From Goniomonas avonlea (Eukaryota; Cryptophyceae; Goniomonadida; Goniomonadaceae), in assembly GCA_003573635.1 (NCBI GenBank), contig QUTJ01031338.1, positions 1 to 10,978 of the forward strand: 10,978 nt of DNA, read 5' to 3'. The translations under genes were made by a program, and so were the position numbers. The notes below the pieces were generated by a model that saw only the letters and a list, made by a program, of their open reading frames with translations, was not told where the DNA came from and did no database searches. Shown piece after piece: positions 1 to 6,969 of this stretch. Within the stretch, counting starts at the first letter, position 1; each line of letters starts with the position of its first letter.

Positions 1-12
1 CCCCCCCCCCCC
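1..12 (+). repeat. Poly-C run at window edge
   Basis: Twelve C bases open the window, probably the edge of a low-complexity tract that continues to the left. Confidence 0.9.
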
Positions 13-124
13 TGTGTCGAACACCTGCGCAGGCAGCCTCAGCCGACCCCATGGTCACGCAGATGGAAGGACATAGACTTGGCAGGATCCAGTAACAAGA
101 GGCGTCACACAAGGCGGCGCTCAC

Positions 125-3100
125 CTCTTCTCGAAGGAGGCCTGACGCTCCCACCGTTGCTGGAAGTTCAAGGCAATGTCTCTGGCCGCCAGACCTTCGA
201 CCTTACTGCGGAGTGGATGTCACCACAAAACTTCATGGGGACGGGAGGAGCAATGCGGAAAGAAGAGACGGAGGGGAAGGAGGGGGAGGGGGAAGGAGGG
301 AAGGGGGAAAGAGCAGGGAGAGAAGGGGGGAGGGGAAAGAAGGAGAGGGAACAGAAGCGGGAAGAGAGAAGAGGGGATTGCAGTGTGAGAGAGGCTTACG
401 CGTGTATGTCGTGCCAAGGTTGCCTGGGCCCCAAGTTGATGTCGAAGTCTTGCAGAGTTTGATTGTACACGTCGCCACTGGGGACACAGTCAAAACGTGC
501 CCGTGTTAGGTGCCAAGGAAAGAGTCTCGAGTCTTGCAATATTTGAAGGGCTAGCAACAGCCAGGACCAGGATACCCAAACGGGATCTGAGAGAGACGTC
601 CGTGTTCTAGTGATTGCTTGTTCCGTTCCAAAGGCTGAGAGACCACTTGGTGCTGACAAAGCCCTACATCGCCCACAGTCGGATAAGGTCAAGGCCAATG
701 GTGACCAGTCTGATTATGAAGGTGACCGGTCCAGTCATGAGGTGTTTAATCATGATGGTGACCGGTGTAGTCCTAAGGGTGACCATCCGCTCCCGCTCCC
801 TGCGCTCTCTCGCTTCCTTTCTCTCTCGGGTTCACTTTCCCTCCTCTCTACCTCAGCTCGCGAATGCTCGAGGTGGAACAAACTGCTTGTTTGCGCTCAA
901 GTGCCAACAGTCGACAACAGTCGAGGAGAGGAGACGCAGGTCAGCAGGCGGGACGCACCTGTGACACGTTGACAAGGTTTTAAACAGATCGTGATCGGGG
1001 GTGTCAAATCGTCCCTGCGGCGGAACAGGATCAAATTGAGCGGAATGGAAATCATGAGAGTTATGAAAACTTGGATTCAGATTTTAAGATAGAGGTGAGA
1101 AACTTGATATTCAGTCAGACCTAGGTGTGCTGTGCGCGTACACCGGTCAAGAGTGAGTGAGCGCACGGCGGCAAGGTTGCTGCGATCCCTCACAATCCAC
1201 ACTTGAGCTCGCATGCCAACGTTGGCCGAAGCTAGAACCTCTACGCCTGTATTGAGCGGACAAACGCACATCAGTAACGTCGAGGCCGCCGACAAAGGCA
1301 ACAACTCGCCGCTTGCGGGGGTCAACAGCAGTCGGCGCGTCGCATATGATAGTCTTTTGGTGGTGGGTGAACAGCGCCTGAGCGAGCTGTTAGCGACCTG
1401 GCGAGACTGCGTCACACCTGAGAGAAGGAGCGTGTGCGCTTTCCAACTGCCAGGAACCCGCTGAGGTAGATGCAGGAAACCGGTCTGGGTGCGTCACCCA
1501 GGGGAAAGAAAAGAGAGCAAAGACTCGGGCGACCTTGAGGACTCGAACCCAGGCCGCGCTAACCCACAACCCTTCTGAGGTGAGCGAACGTGATTGGTTG
1601 AGATTGTGCTTGACATCGTTGCCACTGTGCTGGTTCCCTGTACCTCAGTCGGCCGAGGAAAGTGTCCTGAGGGGCAAGCTATCACTGGAGAGACACTAAA
1701 CTCAGGCAGCTGAGATGTGTGTGGTTACCTCAGGTGTCAGCGAGCCGAGGAAAGAGGTGAGATGTGTGTGGGTTACCTCGGGTGTCAGCGAGCCGAGGAA
1801 AGAGGTGAGATGTGTGTGGGTTACCTCGGGTGTCAGCGAGCCGAGGAAAGAGCTGAGATCAGCCAGGCGGCCGCCGGTGGTTGACTTGAGCTCGTCTCCG
1901 TACCGGTACGCAAGCTGCACTGTCACCTTGCTGCCCTCGAAGTAGGCCTTGGTTTCCTGGTAGCACAGGGGTGAAAAGCAACACTAGTGCCTCCTAGTCG
2001 AGCGTCGTACTAGTACTCCATATGTCGTACCAGTACGACATTTTCAGTACGATGGGTCATTTTTTCAAATGGGCATAGATAGTGTTTCTTCTGGCTGATT
2101 GGTCCAGGATTGAAACCAGAGCGAGACCACAAAGGGTCCGAATTGCTCCCAAACTGGCAATCAGATCAGAAAATTCTGTCATCGGAAAATTATCTACTGA
2201 AAAAAAACGTCGTACTGGTACGATATCGTACTCGACTAGGGGGCACCAGTGATCATGCTCCCAACGTCGCGGTCGGCGCGCTTACAGCTTCCTTTACATT
2301 TTCCTTTTCAACTTCCTTCCAGCTTCCTCAACTTCCTTTCCAACTTCCTTTCCAACTTCCTTTTTAACTTCCTACTTCCTTTTCAAGTTGTTCTTCTCAA
2401 CTAATGTGACAGGAAATCCAAGTGCATCTCTGCACCGTGGCCATTGAGGAACCCGAAAAACGAAAAATCGCTTCCTATGATGACCGGACTCCTCTGTTGT
2501 GGTAGTTCAGTACGCGATTTTTAAAAGGAGGCACGGCCGACTCGCCTAGTCAAGAAACGATCTGTGGGGAGTGGGCTGACCGATCCCGCCGCACGGAGAA
2601 AAGTTAATTGTCAGGCAAGGCATGTCAACGAAGCAACAGCAGCAGCAACAGCAGCAGCAACAGCACAGCAACAGCACAGCAGAAACAACAGCACAACCGC
2701 ACCTCGTCATGAGTGCCCATCATTCCAGTTTTGAGCTCTGGCATTATTTCCAGCACAACCTCGTCCCCACAGCTGGTTATCTGCCCAAGGGTTAGAGCAA
2801 ACCGAACAGAAATTGATGACAGATCCAAAAAGATCTGGTGTGTGGGAGAGCGCGTGGAAGAGCAGGGGTGGGAGAAGGAGACGGAACGGAAGCAGAAGGG
2901 AATGCGAAGGACAGGAAGAAAGGAAGGGAGAGAGGAGGGAAGAAGGAGAGTGGGAAGGAGAGGATGGAGGAGAGAGCAGGAGAGGAGAAGGAGAGAGGGC
3001 GCAAGGAAAGGAGAAGGAGAGGGAAGGGAGAAGAAAAGGGAGAGGGAGAGGGAGAGGGAGAGGGAGAGGGAGAGGGAGAGAGATTGCGGTCGGTGTACTC

Positions 3101-6100
3101 GTGCCACGGGCACCAGCAACACCCTCACACCGTCTTTGACGCTCGGCGAGAGAACGAGAGGAGGAAGAGGGTGAGACAGAGACAAAGAGGGGAGGACGAG
3201 GAGAAGCATAGGGGGAGGAAGAGAGGTTACCTCACTCCACACGAGCAGGAGGACGCGCACACCGTCCTCGTCTGCCTTGCGCTTGAGCAGCTCGCCGAGC
3301 GGAGGGAACCCAGGCAGGTGCCGAATTAGTCTGACGCTCGTGTCCACGGACCACCCGGTGATGTAGATAAAATGCTGGCAAGAATCGAGTCACTTCGAGC
3401 GTCATCCAGAGACTTAAAGTTTATTGAGATTCTAATCCACAATCCACAATTTTTAAAGAAGGTGTTAGCATCGACAGAAATGCAGTTCGTCGTGACCACA
3501 AGAGGGCACACGAGCACCTGGTGAAGTCGAGCGCACCAAAGCACTAGACAAGTCACTCCACCACACCTCGGGAGGACTGACTAGAGAAGTCGGGCACACC
3601 TAAGAGAGGAGGCACTAGAGAAGTCGGGCACACCTAAGAGAGGAGGCACTAGAGAAGTCGGGCACACCTAACAGAGGACCTAGGAGAGAGGACCTAAGAG
3701 AGAGGACCTAAGAGAGAGGACCTAAGAGAGAGGACCTACGAGAGGAGGCACTCGCACCTAGGGAAGCCACGAACACACCTCAGCCTTGGCGATGGCACGG
3801 TGCATGTCCATGTACGCACGGGTCGCCTCTCTCACACCCTCCCCCTCCCCCACAGGAACCCTTGGCATTGTCAGCACCGGCGGACACTCAGCGTCTTGGT
3901 ACAGTGTCACCTTGGACCCGCTGCGCTCCGGCACAGAAGCTTGAACGCTTTTCCCAACCTGCCCTGCTTGTGACAAACGCTGTGCCTTGCGCTGGTTCAC
4001 TGAGCGGGTGGGACAACAGGGGAGGGAGGGAGGGCGACAGGGATAGGGAGGAGAGAGAAAAGGGGAAAGGAAAGACAGGGAGCGGGAGGAGGAAGACAGG
4101 GCGGGGAGAAGGAAGACAGGGAGAGGGAGGAGGAAGACAGAGCGGGAGGGCGAGGGGAAGGGACGGAAGGACACGGAGACATGAGAGCAAGCAGATGGTC
4201 TCGTGGCTGATGGAATGCCGCACACGGCATACTCACACACAGCATGGTATTAGACGGTGGAGGGGAAGGCACAAAAAGTAAACCTAGGGAGAGGCTTACA
4301 ACGGCCTCCTCGACCAGGACTTAGCTTCAGACGTGGACAATGCAATCAAAAATACTCGGCATTGCCCAGTACTTGGCGAACGACAGGCAGGCACCTCGGC
4401 GCGGGCGACTGCGGCTGCAGACACAAAGGAGGAGCTGATGCACAGCTTGCCACCCACGCCGTCAAAAATAAGCCCCCCTCTGCCCTGCTGCCCCAGTTAC
4501 TCATGATGTACAACAGATCAATGCGACACGAACACATGACAGCATCGAGACCAGCCACGGAATGCCTGTGAGTCGTCACCAATGAGCACTTGGACGAACA
4601 GTTGTGAGCAAGAGACGAGCATCCTCATCGACGGAGCATGAGCGGCCCCTCGCTCCTTGGCGGGGCAAGGAGGACCGTGGGACACACTTTGAGCATTTTT
4701 CCTCACCTCCGATAACTTGAACCATCCATGATCCAATCCGTGACACAATTCTTTCAAGGGAACCTCCAGATATCCAATCTGCCAGATCTTGCGTTAAAAG
4801 GCAGGACCCACTCGGCGCAGAAGGAGGACGACTCGCCTCCCCCCCCCCCTCACACAGAGGGAGAGAGGGGTGGGAGGGGGGGGGGAGAGAAAGAGAGGGG
4901 GAGAGGAAGGAGCACACGAGAAAGAGAGCCCCTTCCTCTCCCCTCCCTCCGACAAGTTGGAGGACAGCCCCCTGCAGCCCCCCCTGCTCCCACCTCCTCC
5001 TCCCTCACGCTGTAGCCCCCCCTGCTCCCACCACCTCCTCCCTCATGCTGCAGCCCCCCCTGCTGCCACCACCTCCTCCCTCATGCTGCAGTCGGCCCTG
5101 ACCACCGGGGGGAGGGAAGGAGCAAGAGAGCGGAAAAAGGGACGAGGAGGAGAAGCGGAGGAGGTGGAAGAGACATCGCCCCCCCCCCCCCTTCCTCTCC
5201 TCCTCCTCCACCCCCCAGCCTTTTTGTTGTCCACCTCCTCTTCCTTCTCTCCTCCTCTTCCTCGACTTTCTCTCCTCCTTTTCTTCTCCGCTTCCTCTTC
5301 TCCCCCTCTTTTTCTCCACCTCCAGGTTGTGAGCAAGAGAGTACACTTACCTGCTCTGCGCCCGTAATGCATTCGTCTTTTGCCTCGAACCGAAGCGCAC
5401 CAGAGCAGGACACGATGTCTTGAACAAGCTCGCACTCCCAGATCTGGGTGAGCGAAACAATTAGGTTATCTGGGCGCACTCGAATCTCTGTTCAGGGCAG
5501 CAAAGGTCCATGAGCTCACACTCTCGCACTTCCATATATCGGGTTAGTGAAACCAAGTGTACTGAGATACGGCAATGAAATCAACACTCGGTAAGACGTT
5601 CGGGTAGGGGAGGAAAGGTGCTTGGGTCGGCGGTCAGAAAAGAGCTTCAAAATATCTAGAGCTCACACCGGGGATTCTCCTGAGACGCTCGGGGTGCGAT
5701 GTCCCTTCGCACCATTGTAGACCAGCCGAACATAGGCGTCCGAAGAATCCTGGATGTGATAAGGATCAGGAAAAACGGCATACACAGCCGGATGATTCAG
5801 GCCATCGCACCTCAAACCCTGCAGCACAGTGAATGGTCACATGGAGTGTTCCATAATCATCTCCGAGCGCAGGGCCAGCGCTCTGTGACCTGGTGGGTCG
5901 CTGGGATGGCACCGGGGGCACGAATCGCTGTCAATCAAAGGATGTTGACAATGACAACCTCGGAAAGCGACATACCGGAGGTGGTGCGCTCACTTCAGTA
6001 ACACCGACAAGGAGCTCGCACATTTGACTGCTTTCAAGCGACCTTGCAAGGTGAAGAGCAGTTTGTCCATACTGGAGGCTATGTCAGCTGGGATGTGAAT

Positions 6101-6778
6101 TCATAAAATCGCGTACCAAGTCTTGGACATTTGGATCGGCACGTTGCTGCGGGCACAGGGAGGAAAGTTAGAATTTTCAAACAATGAAAAATCGACAACA
6201 ACCTCAAGAAGAACTTTCAAGGTGTTCGGATGGCCATTTGCGGTAGCGAGATGAAGCACCGTCCAACCGTCCTAAGCCGCACTGAGTCGCATGCACTAAA
6301 ACAACGGCAAGCAACAGACCCTCAGAGTGCGAGCGTTCAAATCGGCACCCGCGGAAGATAGAGCGTGGAGCACTCCAAAATGGATGAAACGCCCGGCAAA
6401 CATCGCCGGCGTCCAGCCGTCCTGTGGTCACGCTCGGTAATCCGTCCTGTCGATAGCTCTAACGGGCTGAATTTTCTCAAGTTACCCTATCAGGTTGATC
6501 CAGTTTCGCGCCTTTTGCTATAAGTAACTCGGCGAGCTTCGCGTGGCCATTCTTTGCAGCGAAGTGGAGTGCTGTGAGCCCTTCCTGCCGAAGGCATCAC
6601 GAAAAGGCCACCAAAACCGAAGCGGACCTCATTCTGTACGTTAATATCACCCCCTTCATCAAGGTACAACGTCGCAATACGAATATTCCCACTGGCTGCT
6701 GCCTCGAGGTATTCTTGGCTTGTGGTGGCACCCTGCACGAAGTCAGATTCGGCCGAGCAGCGGACTGCCACCGACCAT
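125..6778 (-). CDS. Ankyrin-C2-phospholipase D fusion protein (3' end missing)
   Basis: Predicted to hydrolyse phospholipids such as phosphatidylcholine to phosphatidate at a membrane, with C2-mediated membrane binding and ankyrin repeats for protein contacts (family knowledge). Exons read on the minus strand: 6776-6778 (possible ATG-only exon), 6628-6732, 6486-6584, 6320-6421, 6203-6271, 6117-6146, 5994-6071, 5811-5927, 5669-5749, 5351-5443, 4707-4778, 3779-3991, 3231-3374, 2703-2735, 1825-1956, 1270-1377, 959-1014, 400-477, 125-205. Every intron is GT-AG. All junctions are phase 0 except the last three donors (959, 400, 125), which are phase 2. The model gives about 565 residues before the window edge; plant PLDs are roughly 800 without ankyrins. 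The second HKD motif is outside. The 66-nt gap 5928-5993 between the ankyrin and C2 exons has no usable start codon for a separate PLD, so I infer one transcript. The 3992-4706 gap may hide a small exon. Confidence 0.85.
247..375 (+). repeat. Polypurine tract in PLD intron 206-399
   Basis: Nearly pure G/A on the plus strand, therefore a long pyrimidine tract on the coding strand directly upstream of the acceptor at 206. It generates spurious long frames on both strands. Confidence 0.9.
700..784 (+). repeat. Degenerate about 20-bp tandem repeat keyed by GGTGACC
   Basis: GGTGACC occurs at 700, 721, 757 and 778, with a diverged GGTGTTT at 741, giving spacings of 21, 20, 16 and 21. It lies in the PLD intron 478-958. 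Confidence 0.6.
1715..1857 (-). repeat. 48-bp minisatellite spanning an exon end and its 5' splice site
   Basis: Three tandem copies: 1810-1857, 1762-1809 (48 bp each) and 1715-1761 (47 bp, one base lost). Copies 1 and 2 in gene order differ at only one visible base. On the coding strand each unit carries the end of a PLD exon (SFLGSLTPE) followed by GAG|GTAACC. The possible exon ends are 1825, 1777 and 1729, each 48 bases apart, so all keep frame and would add 0, 16 or 32 residues. The one-base loss lies beyond the last donor. Confidence 0.95.
1982..2251. mobile_element. MITE-like element with CACT-type terminal inverted repeats
   Basis: A 270-bp element bounded by 21-bp terminal inverted repeats (1982-2002 and 2231-2251) that match at 19 of 21 positions. 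Left end starts CACTAGTGCCTCCTAG; the right end reads CACTGGTGCCCCCTAG on the other strand. Just inside lie short palindromes built on GTCGTAC/GTACGAC (for example 2024-2039), repeated near both ends. The CACT terminus recalls CACTA (EnSpm) transposons, but I see no clear 3-bp target duplication. It sits in the PLD intron 1957-2702 and encodes nothing. Confidence 0.65.
2290..2385 (+). repeat. AACTTCCTTTCC-type pyrimidine repeat
   Basis: Irregular tandem copies of AACTTCCTTTCC and shorter CTTCC units, in the PLD intron 1957-2702 to the right of the MITE-like element. Confidence 0.8.
2633..2695 (+). repeat. Interrupted CAG/CAA repeat
   Basis: AGCAGCAGCAACAG-type triplets just downstream of the donor of the GMMGTHDE exon. 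Intronic, so the apparent Leu-rich or Gln-rich frames are not protein. Confidence 0.85.
2860..3083 (+). repeat. Purine tract ending in an AGAGGG hexamer array
   Basis: G/A-rich throughout, becoming a regular AGAGGG array at about 3040-3083. It lies in PLD intron 2736-3230 and is pyrimidine on the coding strand. Confidence 0.9.
3580..3746 (+). repeat. Two adjoining minisatellites (34-bp and 14-bp units)
   Basis: 34-bp units start at 3580, 3614 and 3648 (ACTAGAGAAGTCGGGCACAC...). They pass into five 14-bp units GACCTAAGAGAGAG from 3677 (the last diverged). On the coding strand the 14-bp unit reads CTCTCTCTTAGGTC, i.e. a pyrimidine tract, TAG and GT. Located in PLD intron 3375-3778, right after the donor at 3778. 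Confidence 0.9.
4015..4185 (+). repeat. Polypurine tract in PLD intron 3992-4706
   Basis: GGAGGAAGACAGGG-like imperfect units. Pyrimidine on the coding strand, immediately upstream of the acceptor for the YQDAECPP exon. Confidence 0.85.
4707..5927 (-). other. C2 domain exons of the PLD fusion
   Basis: Four exons (5811-5927, 5669-5749, 5351-5443, 4707-4778) encode about residues 163-283. A Pro/Ser/Arg linker (RFVPPVPSQRPTRSQS) leads into the first C2 strand (DYGTLHVTIHCAAGFE). Then come the DSSDAYVRLVYNG loop 1 segment, a conserved strand ending PIWECEL, the LRFEAKDECITGAEQ loop 3 segment, and the closing IGYLEVPLKEL...HGWFKL strand typical of C2 domains in plant-type PLDs. Loop 1 keeps two Asp residues. 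Loop 3 shows only one clear Asp (KDE), so calcium binding may be reduced or altered. All junctions are phase 0. The link to the next exon (71 residues at 3779-3991) is less certain because the acceptor could be CTCAG at 3999 or CCAG at 3991. Confidence 0.85.
4840..5330 (+). repeat. Mixed C-runs, purine and pyrimidine blocks with 38-bp repeat
   Basis: Low-complexity filling of PLD intron 4779-5350: C-runs at about 4840 and 5180, purine blocks near 4860-4925 and 5105-5170, pyrimidine at 5185-5325. Within it a 38-bp unit (CTGCAGCCCCCCCTGCTCCC...) is repeated at 4972-5009, 5010-5047 and 5048-5085, with a partial fourth copy to 5095. Confidence 0.9.
5994..6778 (-). other. Ankyrin-repeat exons, N-terminal part of the PLD fusion
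   Basis: Five ankyrin repeats occupy about residues 2-162. Repeat 1 (exon 6628-6732) has SGNIRIATLYLDEGGDINVQ. Repeat 2 (6486-6584) has GLTALHFAAKNGHAKLAELL. Repeat 3 (6320-6421) has DGWTPAMFAGRF then GADLNART. Repeat 4 is split between 6203-6271 (DGWTVLHLATANGH) and 6117-6146 (ADPNVQDL). Repeat 5 (5994-6071) has YGQTALHLARS. The TALHLA core and GAD-N-hairpin positions match the family. Exons start at or near the DGxT turn, so roughly one exon encodes one repeat, and every intron here is phase 0 and 43-66 nt. The start is the weakest part. An ATG in good context at 6778 would be joined directly to 6732 through a 43-nt intron, giving a one-codon exon; an undetected upstream exon is the alternative. 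Confidence 0.85.
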
Positions 6779-6969
6779 TTTTGGTTCCGCGCAAGATAGA
6801 CGCAATTTTGATTGGATTTAAATTAAAGTCAGCTTCGCAGATTCGGGTTATGATTTCAAACTTACTGATGCAATTGTGGTTGATTTCAAATATAGCTATC
6901 GGTGACCATAGTCAACAGATAAGTAACAAGCCCAACACACTTCAACCGACAATTTCGGCGACAAGCGCG
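6779..6969. promoter_or_regulatory. Divergent intergenic region, likely shared promoter
   Basis: This 191-bp gap separates the starts of the PLD fusion (minus) and the membrane protein (plus) and is richer in A and T than its surroundings. It contains a 10-bp direct repeat TGATTTCAAA at 6851-6860 and 6881-6890, exactly 30 bp apart. On the minus strand a CCAAT box (about 6811-6815) with a nearby TTTAAAT lies about 35 bp upstream of the PLD start. Promoter function is inferred from position only. Confidence 0.4.

Larger units (their letters stand above)
125..3991 (-). other. Phospholipase D catalytic exons with first HKD motif
   Basis: Conserved PLD blocks appear in order. Exon 3779-3991 has VTLYQDAECPP. 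Exon 3231-3374 has HFIYITGWSV and LGELLKRKADEDGVRVLLLV. Exon 2703-2735 has GMMGTHDE. Exon 1825-1956 begins ETKAYFEGSKVTVQL. Exon 1270-1377 carries the first catalytic motif THHQKTIICD (His, Lys and Asp of HxKxxxxD all present) followed by VVAFVGGLDVTD. Exon 959-1014 has GRFDTPDHDLF. Exon 400-477 has GPRQPWHDIHA. Exon 125-205 has KVEGLAARDIALNFQQRW. This is the order of C2-type (plant-like) PLD, not a PX/PH-type. The stretch after VWSE is shorter than usual, so a short exon or a downstream donor may be missed in 2736-3230. A further acceptor-like CAG precedes positions 35-13, but the frame cannot be followed into the edge poly-C. Confidence 0.9.

Noticed and set aside
13-35. Possible next PLD exon after a TGCGCAG acceptor
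   Set aside because: Runs at once into the poly-C edge, so neither frame nor homology can be judged.
1539-1549. GGTTCGAGTCC on the minus strand, an exact tRNA B box
   Set aside because: The T stem pairs poorly, no matching 5' acceptor strand or A box is found upstream, so it is not a tRNA gene; a tRNA-derived SINE remnant is possible but unsupported.
3210-3230. Read-through of the donor at 3230 giving VTSLP, similar to the family's KTSLP
   Set aside because: The GAG|GTAACC donor is strong and no better donor follows; noted because the conserved segment is otherwise short.
2713-3329. Long plus-strand frames rich in Glu, Arg and Lys
   Set aside because: Products of purine tracts in PLD introns; no conserved motif, and real exons lie on the other strand.
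4293-4317. Possible 25-nt exon (acceptor GAAG, donor GTAAGC) that would join in phase to an acceptor at 3999
   Set aside because: Too short and without family similarity; the direct join to 3991 also keeps frame.
4860-5435. Frames rich in Pro/Leu or Arg/Glu on both strands
   Set aside because: Low-complexity intron sequence between two C2 exons.
6084-6116. A stop of a stand-alone ankyrin gene (reading DFMNSHPS then TGA at 6084)
   Set aside because: The sequence matches an intron (GTACGC to CTCCAG, 45 nt), and splicing restores a fifth ankyrin repeat in frame.
6574-6969. In-frame N-terminal extension of the membrane protein (132 codons)
   Set aside because: It is antisense to the first ankyrin exons and promoter, and reads as non-coding; the ATG at 6970 is preferred.
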